From NCBI RefSeq assembly GCF_014451325.2, contig NZ_JACSCH020000001.1:121102-185101 (forward strand): a DNA stretch of 64,000 bases, given 5' to 3'. A program made the position numbers and the translations under genes. The notes under the pieces were generated by a model. The model did no database searches. It saw only the letters and a program-made list of their open reading frames with translations, and was not told where the DNA came from. The stretch is from Streptomyces sp. CB02980. GTDB lineage: Bacteria > Actinomycetota > Actinomycetes > Streptomycetales > Streptomycetaceae. Shown here piece after piece: positions 7,886-16,263 of this stretch (the first letter of the stretch is position 1; each line of letters starts with the position of its first letter).

Positions 7886-8764
7886 TTGTCGCTCCGCATC
7901 ACCCCTCTGACCGACCCCGCTCACGGGGCGCACAGCCGACGCCTTGCATGGCTGGCGTCCGACGCCGATACCAACCCTGTCGGGACGGCCTTTCTGCGCC
8001 TGTTCGATGGCGGACAAGAGCACCTGGCCGAACTGACCCTCCACGTCCATCCTGTGGAGCGCCGCAAGGGCGTCGGCTCCCGGCTACTCGACACTGTCGT
8101 GGCCGCCGCCCGGGACAACACCCGGCGCTGCGTCGTAGCGCAGGCCGGGGCCGGATCACCCGGCGACCACTTCCTGCCGGCCCGCGGCTTCCGCAAGGTC
8201 CTCACCCTGAGGTACTCCCGCCTGCCCCTGGCCGATGTGGACATCCCCTCCCTGGCAGAGATCATTGAGCGTCCGCATTCCGGCTACCGGCTGGCGTCCT
8301 GGCAGGGAACCGTCCCCGACGATCTCGCCCAGACCTTCGCCGACTCACGTCGCGCCATGGACGACATGCCCATGGAGGACACCGACCACGGCACCACGAC
8401 CTGGGACGTGGACCGGGTCCGGGCTGCGGCGAAGGCCGTCGAACAGCGCGGCGACCACCTGCACACCGTCGTCGCCATCGACACCTCCAACGGCTCGATC
8501 GCCGGGTTCACCGAACTCGTCGTGCCCGGCGGCGGCACTGGTGATGCCCAGCACTACGGCACCGGCGTGCTGCCTGAGCACCGCGGACACGGCCTCGGCC
8601 GCTGGATGAAGGCCGAGTCGATCCGTCAAGCCCACGGGCACTACCCGGACCTCGGCGGCCTCCTGACCGACACCGCCGACAGCAACACGCACATGAGACA
8701 CATCAGCGACAGCCTCGGCTACCTGCCCACGCACACGACACTTCAGTATCAGCTCGACCTGTAG
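7886..8764 (+). CDS. Tandem-GNAT N-acetyltransferase
   Basis: The 292-aa protein has two GNAT folds. The first contains ERRKGVGSRLLDTVVAAARD, an acetyl-CoA pyrophosphate-binding (R/Q)xxGxG motif. The second contains LPEHRGHGLGRWMKAESIRQ. Double-GNAT actinobacterial proteins include mycothiol-synthase relatives and antibiotic-modifying enzymes; the substrate cannot be read from sequence. I chose TTG 7886, preceded by GGAG, over TTG 7859, which has no ribosome site. A strong terminator follows at 8774-8811. Confidence 0.85.
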   Translation: MSLRITPLTDPAHGAHSRRLAWLASDADTNPVGTAFLRLFDGGQEHLAELTLHVHPVERRKGVGSRLLDTVVAAARDNTRRCVVAQAGAGSPGDHFLPARGFRKVLTLRYSRLPLADVDIPSLAEIIERPHSGYRLASWQGTVPDDLAQTFADSRRAMDDMPMEDTDHGTTTWDVDRVRAAAKAVEQRGDHLHTVVAIDTSNGSIAGFTELVVPGGGTGDAQHYGTGVLPEHRGHGLGRWMKAESIRQAHGHYPDLGGLLTDTADSNTHMRHISDSLGYLPTHTTLQYQLDL

Positions 8765-8773
8765 AGACGAGCG

Positions 8774-8811
8774 GACGGGCCGGACCTGGGCATCACCTCG
8801 TCCGGCCCGTC
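8774..8811 (+). terminator. Rho-independent-type terminator after the GNAT gene
   Basis: GACGGGCCGGAC (8774-8785) and GTCCGGCCCGTC (8800-8811) form a perfect 12-bp stem with a 14-nt loop, 10 bp after the GNAT stop codon. Confidence 0.8.
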
Positions 8812-8830
8812 GGCACTTTCACAACAGGCA

Positions 8831-9666
8831 CTACTGATCTCTTCGTTGGTTCTGTGGGGCTGGTGGGCGGAGAGTGAGCCCGGTGTGGGTGAGGAAGGGC
8901 CAGGGCGGTTGCGGGTTGCCGTTGATGCGGTGGATGCCTTGCTCGGTCGCTTCTGCGACGTCGGCGAGGTGGTCACCGGCAAGTTTGGCGAGTTCGCGTT
9001 TCTTGAGCGAGGACCACAGCAGTTCCACCGGGTTGAGCACGGGCGCGTAAGCGGGTAGTCGCTCGAGGCTGAGCCAGTCCTGCTCGGCGACCCAGGCCTG
9101 CATCGCCCGGCTCCAGTGGGCGGGCAGTCCGTCCCAGACCAGCACCACTCGTTCCCCGCGGTAGAACACTTTCATCTGCTCCAGGACCTCGATGAGTCCA
9201 GCGGTGTCATAGCTGCCGGGTTGAGGTGGAAGCACAACCGAGAACCTCGATCGGGGGCGGCGGCGTGGTAGCCGAGGGCCGCAGCCATCGAGGCAGGCTT
9301 CCAGTTCAGCCGGTGCCGCAGGAGCGGGGCGCGGCCACGGGGTGCATAGGTGCGGCGGACCTCGGCAGCAAAGAGCTCGGGCCACTCGGGCCGCTGCAGA
9401 CTCCATCCGAGCCGGCCGGTCAGCAACCGCCACACCGACGCCCTCGACAGCGTCACTCCTGTCACCCGCATGACGACCGCACCGACTCGCTCCAGGGTCC
9501 ACAGATCGGCCTCGAAGCCATACGCCTGGGCACCTTGTTCCAACGCGGACCGCACCCGCTCGACCTGGTCCTCGTCCAGCTTGGGCGGACGCCCGGTGGC
9601 CGGACGCCCGGTGGCCGGACGCCCGGTGGCCGGACGCCGGCGCAAAGCATCGGTACCGCCCCTCAC
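8831..9666 (-). pseudogene. IS630-family transposase, deleted and frameshifted
   Basis: A GTG at 9666 opens the N-terminal half: a Gly/Arg repeat, then PPKLDEDQVERVRSALEQGA and VTGVTLSRASVWRLLTGRLG. The usual region with the first catalytic Asp is missing: RPEWPELFAAEVRR runs straight into TYAPRGRAPLLRHRLNWKPA. Near 9229 one base has been lost (CACCTC then AACCCGGC, where CACCTCCAACCCGGC is expected). The second half then reads in another frame as QPGSYDTAGLIEVLEQMK, VLVWDGLPAHWSRAMQAW and YAPVLNPVELLWSSLKKREL, with the later D and E intact. Both lesions make it inactive. Confidence 0.85.
9587..9631 (-). repeat. Three copies of a 15-bp tandem repeat
   Basis: GGACGCCCGGTGGCC occurs three times head to tail, encoding repeated GRPAT near the N-terminus of the broken IS630 transposase. 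It is a slippage product and stays in frame. Confidence 0.85.
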
Positions 9667-10015
9667 TCAGACACGTCTCCACCGGCGGACCCGCTGCCCG
9701 CTATGCGGCGCTTCCGGATCACCGCCGTCAACACCGAGCCAGGCGGCACCATCGGCGTCGGCTACGCACCCGAGGACTGCTCCGCCACAAGCGGCCACCC
9801 AAGGCTCCACGGCTGCCTGCTGCCTCGCGTAGGCCGGCGGCCGTTTCTTTCAGATCATCCGGATCGTTCCGCTCGCCGCTCACCAGTTACAGCACCGGGA
9901 GCGGACCGACGCCCACCCCACCCCGCCCGGCCAGAGTCCCTCCCGCGCGTTCTGACCGCGCGCCAGGAGTCCGACGGCGCCGGCGTTGTCGGTCCCCGGT
10001 GTTAGCGTCGACACC
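9667..10015. other. Intergenic region, no gene seen
   Basis: This is the flank between the broken IS630 copy and the next gene. I see no coding bias or terminal inverted repeat; the last 15 bp hold the promoter candidate for the gene at 10016. Confidence 0.5.
10003..10008 (+). promoter_or_regulatory. Candidate -10 element of a leaderless promoter
   Basis: TAGCGT lies seven bases before ATG 10016, and no ribosome site precedes that ATG. This spacing fits a transcript that begins at the start codon, which is common in Streptomyces. No good -35 hexamer is visible. Confidence 0.4.
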
Positions 10016-10549
10016 ATGGCGAACCGTTCATACCTTTACTCCGCGGACTCGATGCCGAACGAGGCGGAGATCCCCAAGCGGGTCCGATGCATATCCGAGC
10101 ACAACTGGGACATCCCGCTCGCGCACAAGCTCATGGTGGGGCGCGGAACGACGATCGTCCCGTCCATGATCTGGAACCCACCCATCGGCATCGCCGCACG
10201 CTACGCCGACGGGGCGGCCCTGCTCCGCGACCTCCTGCGCGCGGTCGGCAAGGGCCTGGAAGAAGACGCCGAGTTCGCCGAATGCGTTGCCAGGACCACT
10301 GCCCACCTCGAGAAAGAGCAGGCGAAGTACTTCCTCCTGGAGACCGGGGAGATCGTCTCGATGTCGGATGACGATCCGGTAGCGAGCGTGCAGCGTCTGG
10401 CATCCGAGGACATCCCCGACGCCGTCGCCAAGGCCGAGGCGGCAATCGCCGGCCAGAACGACGACTGGCTCGCCTCGGTCCGAGCCGACTGGCAGAGACA
10501 CTTCGCGTCCTTCTACAGCGAAGCGCTCTACTTCTCCTTCCCCAACTGA
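10016..10549 (+). CDS. Conserved hypothetical protein (MANRSYLYS type)
   Basis: The 177-aa product opens MANRSYLYSADSMPNEAEIP, a start I recognise as recurring in Streptomyces hypothetical proteins. It continues with helical, acidic sequence and ends with an aromatic tail (FASFYSEALYFSFPN). There is no signal peptide, membrane segment or catalytic motif. ATG 10016 is preferred over the upstream in-frame 9986 because the promoter-like TAGCGT sits between them. Function unknown. Confidence 0.75.
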   Translation: MANRSYLYSADSMPNEAEIPKRVRCISEHNWDIPLAHKLMVGRGTTIVPSMIWNPPIGIAARYADGAALLRDLLRAVGKGLEEDAEFAECVARTTAHLEKEQAKYFLLETGEIVSMSDDDPVASVQRLASEDIPDAVAKAEAAIAGQNDDWLASVRADWQRHFASFYSEALYFSFPN

Positions 10550-11090
10550 CGAGACCCGCGGCCCGGTTCCGGGCGATTCCGGCCTGATCCGAGAGCCACG
10601 ACCCAGTGGTCGCGCACGTCAGAGGTCCTGTCGGGAGCAGCCCCTCCAGCTACTCCCCCACCGGTGGTGGAGCAGCCTTCGGCCGCTCCACACAGGGGCT
10701 CCGTCACAGATCCGCCAGGCTCCCCAAACACCCCTTGGGGCGAGGGCCTGTTTGACCCCCGCCCGAGTTGGGCGCTACGGGTTGTCCCGTAACGTTCTTC
10801 GAGTCGGTGGGCCCGTGATCGGCTGCTGCCGCTTGGCTCGTCTACCGGCCGAGTGCGAGGTTGTGCAGGTGGGCGATTCCGCTCATCGCGTGATGGAGCC
10901 TCGCCCTTCAACCGGCAATCACCGAGGACCTTTCCAGGTCTTCATGCGGGCGAGAACGTGAACGAGGTGGCGCCGGCGGGCGGCCGGGCCACTCGACCGC
11001 CCGCTGCGGATCGACGAGGGGCACCGGAACCCTCGTGTCCTGTCCGGTCGCCGATCCGGGCCCGAACCCGAACCGGTGCGACTCCCGTCC
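10550..11090. other. Intergenic region between convergent genes
   Basis: No credible gene is present. Several GC-rich inverted repeats occur, including GTGGAGC/GCTCCAC near 10670-10695 and CCCCAA/TTGGGG near 10727-10742, which could act as terminators for the two convergent genes. Confidence 0.5.
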
Positions 11091-12569
11091 TCAGAGAAGA
11101 CCGGACGACGTCTCCTTGCCAAGACGCACATCCAGGGCGTCTTGGGCGAGCCCGAGTGAGATAAGGCGCGCGTCGGCCAGGCCGTAGACCTCCCCGTGGA
11201 TCTCATCGGAGAAGGGCGTCAAGCCGCCGTCATTCCTGTAATAGCCCCCGTCCATGGCCTTTCCGATGCCGCTGTTCGTCGAGGAGACACCGAAGCGGAG
11301 ATTCTTCGGACTGTTCGAGACCGTGGAGACCAACTGGCGGAACACGGCCTGCGTCTGATTGACCGGCTGGTTCCTCAGGGTCACGAACTGGTTGATGGCG
11401 GTCTGTACGTCGTTGCCCGGAACGCAGGCCCGGAAGAAGTTCAGCGTGGCCTGTTGGTGAGCCTGGTCCGTGTGGTCGTAGTTCTGGGCGGCACTTTCGA
11501 GGATCTTCGCGATGTAGTGATCGGACAGCCGATGGTTCCGGGACATGGAGACGCCGGCCGGGGTCGCTCCCACGCCACCGTTGGGACCGGTGAAGTTGTT
11601 GTGTCCCCACTGGTCGTAGGGGTTGAACGTTCCGCCCTGCGCCTGGATCTCCTCCGCGCGGAGCTGTGCTCCGGGAGAGGCGAGGGCTCCGGTCTGGTAC
11701 GGGAGGATCTGCCGTGTGGCGGCGTCCGGGATGTTCGGTCTGGTGTAACCCTGCCCGTAGTTGAAGTTCGGGTTTCCAGCAGCGATGGTCTGCTGGTTGA
11801 GGTATTGCAGCTGTTGCTGCATCTGATCATGCCGCTCCTGTTGCAGCTGGGCCATCTGCTGCGGGGTCAGCCGGGGTGGCCCCATCATGCGTTGGACCGC
11901 CGGGTGGGCGGGGGTGGATCGTGCCTGGCCGGTGGAGGCGGACTCGGGGACCGCAACGGTCCGCGGCTCGGGGTCGCTGGCCATCGCCTTGCTCGCGTTG
12001 GCTTCCGCCTCCCGTTCGAAACGGTCTGTGGGGTCGCTGATGGACAGGCCCGAACCGTTGTCGCTGCCGGAGACGGGGCCCTGGCGTTGCTGGATGACGT
12101 GGGTGAGCTCGTGGGCCAGGGTGTGCTTGTCGCCGCCGCCCTCGCCGAGGACGACGCTGTTGCCCGAGGTGTAGGCGCGGGCGCCGATCTCGCTCGCAGA
12201 GGCGCGGGCGGCGCTTCCGTCGTGGACGCGGACGTCGGAGAAGTCGGCGCCCAGCCGGGCCTCCATTTCGGCGCGCAGCGGTGTTTCCAACGGCCGCCCG
12301 GCCCCGAGCAGCACCTGGTGCACGGTCGACCGCTGCACGGCGGGTCCTTCCACGGCCTCCTGGTGGCCGCAGCCCGCACCGTGCTGGTGCTGCTCCACCG
12401 CCTGGGGCTGGGCGTGAGGATGGCCGGCGAGCTGGAGCGCGCGCACCACGGCCGCGTTCCCGGCGGCACGCTGGAGGGCCAGAAGCCCTGCGGGACCCAT
12501 GGGCTCGGGCCTCCTGGGGCCGGGCGGTTTCTTCGCGGGGGCATGACGTACTTCGTGCTGGTGTGACAT
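11091..12569 (-). CDS. Second DUF4157 (eCIS core domain) protein
   Basis: At 492 aa it parallels the gene at 5676-7130: LLALQRAAGNAAVVRALQLA, EQHQHGAGCGHQ, GADFSDVRVHDGSAA and HELTH at 153-157, followed by a Gln/Met-rich linker (about 235-262). Its C-terminal part differs in sequence but keeps NPYDQ at 316-320 and SRNHRLS at 343-349, aligned with NPYEN and DRNHRLS in the first copy, followed by a helical segment with ILESAAQNYDHTDQAHQQAT. The ATG has GGAG eight bases upstream. The protein is probably loaded into or delivered by a contractile injection system encoded elsewhere; the effector activity is unknown. Confidence 0.85.
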   Translation of the reverse strand: MSHQHEVRHAPAKKPPGPRRPEPMGPAGLLALQRAAGNAAVVRALQLAGHPHAQPQAVEQHQHGAGCGHQEAVEGPAVQRSTVHQVLLGAGRPLETPLRAEMEARLGADFSDVRVHDGSAARASASEIGARAYTSGNSVVLGEGGGDKHTLAHELTHVIQQRQGPVSGSDNGSGLSISDPTDRFEREAEANASKAMASDPEPRTVAVPESASTGQARSTPAHPAVQRMMGPPRLTPQQMAQLQQERHDQMQQQLQYLNQQTIAAGNPNFNYGQGYTRPNIPDAATRQILPYQTGALASPGAQLRAEEIQAQGGTFNPYDQWGHNNFTGPNGGVGATPAGVSMSRNHRLSDHYIAKILESAAQNYDHTDQAHQQATLNFFRACVPGNDVQTAINQFVTLRNQPVNQTQAVFRQLVSTVSNSPKNLRFGVSSTNSGIGKAMDGGYYRNDGGLTPFSDEIHGEVYGLADARLISLGLAQDALDVRLGKETSSGLL

Positions 12570-12854
12570 CGGTGAGCTCCGGGCGTAGGTCCAGCGGATA
12601 GTCGCAAGATCGCCTGACCCGGACGGCGAGGGAAGGCGCGGGAGGGCAGTGTGACGGGCACCCTTCGTTGCCCTGCCTCCCCTGCGCCCGTGGCCACCGC
12701 CCGGCCCTTCGGCGAACCGCAGGCACGGGCGCCCCTGCGGCCCAGCCTTCGTGGCTGAGACAGGGCCACAACCCGTCCCACAAACAGGTCCGAGCCCGGG
12801 TCAATCACGTCTATGCCTGTATGAAGAGCTGGAAGCCCCCCTGCGGCTGCCAAC

Positions 12855-12949
12855 GGCCGGCCCCGTCCGTCGCAGGCCAGGTGGATCTTGCTGGTCAGCC
12901 CGCCGCGAGAGCGTCCGAGCCCACGTTCTTCGAGCAAGGCGGAAGGCAT
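12855..12949 (-). pseudogene. IS5-family transposase fragment
   Basis: About 30 codons read LLEERGLGRSRGGLTSKIHL and ACDGRGRPL, a conserved central block of IS5-type transposases. Both flanks are lost; the frame downstream is not transposase-like. The remainder of 12570-12854 shows no gene. Confidence 0.65.
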
Positions 12950-13195
12950 GTTCCATCACGTCGTCGACGGTGCCCGTGATCACTCGCTCGGAGCAAGCGG
13001 CACCCTTCAGCTCCGAGGTGGCACCACGGGCCGGAGGCACGTGGTTGGCGTACTCGGTGATGGCGTTGCAGCCCGCCCACGCCGTTCCCCGGATAGCTGC
13101 CTGGGTGTCCGCGTACTCCAATCGGTTCCGGATGGTGTACCAGTGGGCGAGCCGATTGTTCCTGTTCCAGGTGGGCTGAGGATTCGTGAACTGCG
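12939..13195 (-). pseudogene. DUF932 protein, C-terminal relic
   Basis: The frame gives RLAHWYTIRNRLEYADTQAA, RGTAWAGCNAITEYANHVPP and VITGTVDDVMEHAFRLA. The GTAW(A)GxNAITEYxxH signature resembles the C-terminus of DUF932 phage/plasmid proteins. No start or N-terminal domain remains, and the end merges with IS5 debris. It suggests that a plasmid or integrative element was once here. Confidence 0.5.
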
Positions 13196-13252
13196 CACGC
13201 GGAGACGAATGAGCGTCAGGCCGGCCTCGCGACCGACACTCGGCGGGGGCAC

Positions 13253-14125
13253 CTACCGGCGCGTCAGCCCGTGGCGGTCGGCCCAGTCGTTGATCGCCGC
13301 GGCCAGCTCCTCGGGGCGGTCCTCCGGGGAGTGGTGGCCAGCGATCCCGTGGTGGGAGATCTCCAGGCCGGCCATGTTCTCCTCGCACCAGGCCACCGCG
13401 CCCTGGTCGGTCATCGCGCCCGGTCCCGGCTCGAACGCGGCGAGCAGCTTGGGCGTTTCGGGGCTGGCGGCCAGCCAGGCGTCGTAGCGCTCGACGCGTG
13501 CCACCACGTCGGCGGGCTCGTCGTCCAGCGGCATCATGCGCGTCCACGCCAGTATCGGACGGCGGCTCTGTGGGGTCGGGAACGGGCGGCGGTAGACCTC
13601 CAGGTCGACGGGGTCGAGCGGAGTGGCGAGCGTGCCCGGGAGCCCCTCGATGAACAGTGCCTTCTCCAGGATCATCTCCTCGCCGACCCCGGGGGTGCGC
13701 AGGAGGGTGAACAGTTCACGCCCGGCCGCCGGGAATTCGTCGCCGACGAGCGGCTTGATGATCGTCTCGGTGAAGGCGAGGCCACGGACGCGGCCCGGAA
13801 GGCGGGCGGCGCGGTCGAACGCGAGGGCGCCGCCCCAGTCGTGGCCGACGAGGACGGCCTCGTCGAGCCCGAGGGCGTCGAACCAGGCGTCGAGGTAGCG
13901 GGCGTGGTCGTCGAAGGAGTAGGCGAGGTCGGGCTTCCCGGACTCGCCCATGCCGATGAGGTCGGGGGCGAGAAGGCGGCGACCGGGCGCGGCCACGCCC
14001 GGCAGGACGTTGCGCCAGAGATGGGAGGAGGTGGGGTTGCCGTGGAGGAAGACGAACGGCAGTCCGTCGGGGTCGCCGGACTCGCGGTAGTGGAGGGTGG
14101 AGTCGAGTACGGGGATGGTGGGCAT
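13253..14125 (-). CDS. Haloalkane dehalogenase (HLD-II type)
   Basis: This 290-aa alpha/beta hydrolase carries the nucleophile elbow GHDWGG (Asp96), the oxyanion/halide Asn in HGNPTSSHLW (Asn30), a Glu at 120 (AFTETIIKPL) in the usual acid position of the HLD-II subfamily, and His264 in AGHHSPED. These form the Asp-Glu-His set expected for hydrolytic removal of halide from haloalkanes. ATG 14125 fits the family N-terminus better than the upstream 14164. It is the third gene of a row with the SDR and PPOX genes, 72 bp after the PPOX stop, and probably shares their promoter opposite the TetR gene. Substrate range cannot be read here. Confidence 0.82.
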   Translation of the reverse strand: MPTIPVLDSTLHYRESGDPDGLPFVFLHGNPTSSHLWRNVLPGVAAPGRRLLAPDLIGMGESGKPDLAYSFDDHARYLDAWFDALGLDEAVLVGHDWGGALAFDRAARLPGRVRGLAFTETIIKPLVGDEFPAAGRELFTLLRTPGVGEEMILEKALFIEGLPGTLATPLDPVDLEVYRRPFPTPQSRRPILAWTRMMPLDDEPADVVARVERYDAWLAASPETPKLLAAFEPGPGAMTDQGAVAWCEENMAGLEISHHGIAGHHSPEDRPEELAAAINDWADRHGLTRR

Positions 14126-14197
14126 GGCGGTGTCACTTCGCTTTCGGTGATTCGGGAAATGCAACGGCGGATTCGTATCGGGGACTCGTACCGGGAG

Positions 14198-14602
14198 TCA
14201 GAGGTTGAGGCTCAGGACGCGGTCGACGGCTATCTCGATGACGGCCAGGTCCGGTGGGCCGGGCGGGGCCGCTCGGTAGCGGGCGGTGTAGCGGCGGACC
14301 GCTTCGGCCAGGTGTAGGGGGTCGTCGGTGACGGTGGCCCGGCCTTCGAGGGTGGCCCAGCGCACGCCGTCCACCTGGCAGAGCGCGGCCCGGGCCACCG
14401 GGCCGGCTGCTGCCACGTTGTGGGCCTTGCGGGCTCCCGCCCGGGTGGTCACGCGGGCCAGGCCGGTGGCCGCGTCGAAGGTGAAGCGGACGGGGGTGAC
14501 GTGCGGGGTGCCGTCGGGGCGGAGGGTGGTCAGGGTGGCCGTGTGGGGGCGGGTGAGGAACCCCTGCATGCCGCCCGTGAGTTCGATGGTCGTCCGGCTC
14601 AC
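14198..14602 (-). CDS. PPOX-family (F420/FMN-binding) protein
   Basis: The 134-aa split-barrel protein has FLTRPHTATLTTLRPDGTPH, VTPVRFTFD, HNVAAAGPVARAALCQVDG and RWATLEGRATVTDDP, the standard layout of pyridoxamine-phosphate-oxidase-like reductases that often use F420 in actinobacteria. Its GTG overlaps the TGA of the upstream SDR gene (GTGA, 4 nt), so translation is probably coupled. It likely acts on small molecules in the same pathway as its SDR partner. Confidence 0.85.
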   Translation of the reverse strand: MSRTTIELTGGMQGFLTRPHTATLTTLRPDGTPHVTPVRFTFDAATGLARVTTRAGARKAHNVAAAGPVARAALCQVDGVRWATLEGRATVTDDPLHLAEAVRRYTARYRAAPPGPPDLAVIEIAVDRVLSLNL

Positions 14603-15291
14603 TTCTTTTTCACGCCCTCGTTCCAGATCAGCTTGGCGATGTTCGGCTTCACTGCCGTGGTGACGACGCCCATGGCCGTTCGGACGTACCGCCGCTCCTC
14701 CAGCTCGTGCAGCATGCTCGCGGCGAGGTCGCAGCGGGCGGTGAAGACGCCGTCGGCGCTGGTCTCGGCCGTGCGGTAGTCCGTGACGGCGGGGTGCTCG
14801 AAGAGGCCCGAGGGCCGTACGAGGGTCCAGTCGAGGTCCGTGGCGCGGATCTCGGCCTCCATGCGGCGCATGTCCTCGTGGAGTGTGCGGCCGAGACGTC
14901 GGTTCACCAGCGGGTCGAGCACGTGGTTGAAGAAGTGCGCGCCGGTGGGGCGCCAGTTCGGGTCGGCGATGCTGGAGCTGACGACGAGCAGCCGCTTGAT
15001 GCCGTGGCGAGCCATGCCCTCGGTGATGGCCGTGGCGCTCGCCGAGTACGTGGTGATGGTCTCCTTGCTGAAGCGTGCACCCAGCGCGGACAGGGCGGCG
15101 TCGGTCCCGCCGAGCGCGGCGTGGACAGCAGCCGGATCGGTGGCGTCGGCGACGGCCACGGTGAGACCGGGCCGCGCGGGGAGGGAGCCGGGCCGGCGGG
15201 TCACGGCCACGACCTCATGGCCGGCGGCAAGGGCTTGGTCGGTGAGGTGGCGGCCGGTCGGTCCGTTGGCGCCGAAGACTGCGATACGCAT
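14599..15291 (-). CDS. NAD(P)-binding atypical SDR (NmrA-like)
   Basis: The 230-aa product begins MRIAVFGANGPTGRHLTDQA, a GxxGxxG Rossmann motif, and continues VVAVTRRPGSL, VVSSSIADPN and DLDWTLVRPSGLFEHPAVTD, as in atypical SDRs that reduce or epimerise small molecules or sense the NADP state. It is the first gene of the SDR-PPOX-dehalogenase row, divergent from the TetR gene. The 76-bp spacer probably holds both promoters and the repressor site. Confidence 0.85.
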   Translation of the reverse strand: MRIAVFGANGPTGRHLTDQALAAGHEVVAVTRRPGSLPARPGLTVAVADATDPAAVHAALGGTDAALSALGARFSKETITTYSASATAITEGMARHGIKRLLVVSSSIADPNWRPTGAHFFNHVLDPLVNRRLGRTLHEDMRRMEAEIRATDLDWTLVRPSGLFEHPAVTDYRTAETSADGVFTARCDLAASMLHELEERRYVRTAMGVVTTAVKPNIAKLIWNEGVKKK

Positions 15292-15330
15292 GATGCCGGG
15301 TCATCCCTTCGTGTGATTGTCGGAACGCCC

Positions 15331-15359
15331 TTGACTGTGCCGATCACGAAACGCAGGCT
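15331..15359 (+). promoter_or_regulatory. Candidate promoter of the TetR gene
   Basis: TTGACT (15331-15336), a 17-nt spacer and CAGGCT (15354-15359) lie eight bases before ATG 15368, with no ribosome site between. A start at or near the ATG (leaderless) would fit. TTCGTG (15309) and CACGAA (15345) form a loose inverted repeat around it that could hold the repressor. Confidence 0.4.
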
Positions 15360-15367
15360 CAACGCTG

Positions 15368-15964
15368 ATGAATAACGCCGCCCCTGCCCCCGCCCGCACC
15401 CGAGGCCGCCCCCGAGGCAACCCGCCGACCCGCGAGTCGATCGTCTCGGCGGCCCGTGCGCTGTTCCTGGAGCGCGGCTACCGGCGCACCACCTTGCGTG
15501 CGGTGGCCGGGGTCGCCGGGGTCGACCCCGCGCTGATCGCCTATCACTTCGGCTCGAAGAAGGGCCTGTTCGCGGATGTGATGCAGTTTCAGTGCGCCAA
15601 CGCGCTCGCGGTGGAGGACGTCCTGGGCGGCGACCCGGCCACACTCCCCGGCCGTCTGATCGACGCGGTGACGGATCTGTGGGAGGACGCCGACTTCCGC
15701 CGGCTCACCGGGCAGGGCGACGAGGCCGCAGAGGTGATCCGCGAATACCTGGAACACGAGTTGCTGGCCCGGCTTGTTGAATTTCTCGGCGGTCGGGAAG
15801 CGACCGCCCGCGCCACGGCCGTGGTGACTGTGCTCGGCGGCCTCATCTACACCCGCTACCTCAACCCGCTCCCCACCCCCGCCACCCTCACCCCGTCCGA
15901 GACCCGCCGCGTACTGATCCCGACACTCCGCGCGGCCCTGGCTACACGGCCGCGCACCGTGTGA
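15368..15964 (+). CDS. TetR-family repressor
   Basis: The 198-aa regulator has a Pro/Ala/Arg-rich N-terminus and a canonical TetR HTH: FLERGYRRTTLRAVAGVAGV then DPALIAYHFGSKKGLFADVM. The ligand domain contains RLTGQGDEAAEVIREYLEHE and a hydrophobic helix AVVTVLGGLIYTRYLNPLPT. Its divergent placement next to the SDR-PPOX-dehalogenase genes suggests it represses them and itself, with a small hydrophobic ligand as inducer. Confidence 0.9.
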   Translation: MNNAAPAPARTRGRPRGNPPTRESIVSAARALFLERGYRRTTLRAVAGVAGVDPALIAYHFGSKKGLFADVMQFQCANALAVEDVLGGDPATLPGRLIDAVTDLWEDADFRRLTGQGDEAAEVIREYLEHELLARLVEFLGGREATARATAVVTVLGGLIYTRYLNPLPTPATLTPSETRRVLIPTLRAALATRPRTV

Positions 15965-16263
15965 CGGCTGCTCGGGGCGCCCATGGGGAGACGAAACGAC
16001 TCAGTGAGACCGGGGGCGCAACAGATGCAGCACGTATGCACCCGGAGCCGGCTGAAGCCCGCGCGAGCGAGGCCGACGGCGCCTCGTCACCCGCTTCTCC
16101 GCCCGGCCCTCGGTGTCCTGCCTGCACCTGCACGGCGCGCCCCCCTGTGCGGGGGCCGGGCTGGCGGGCCGACTCGGACATCGAGCCTGGCCGCGGGCTT
16201 TAGGCGCATCGTCCACGGGCCCGTCCGTATCGGCCGCGAGTCCCGCACCGTGCGGCCAGAGGG
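15965..16263. other. Intergenic region, no gene seen
   Basis: This 300-bp stretch lies between the TetR gene and the convergent sigma-recombinase fusion. No coding bias or strong hairpin was noticed. Confidence 0.5.

Noticed and set aside
11196..12566. A long plus-strand frame opposite the second DUF4157 gene
   Set aside because: It has low-complexity Gly/Val/Leu composition with no start signal; the minus strand carries HELTH and conserved blocks.
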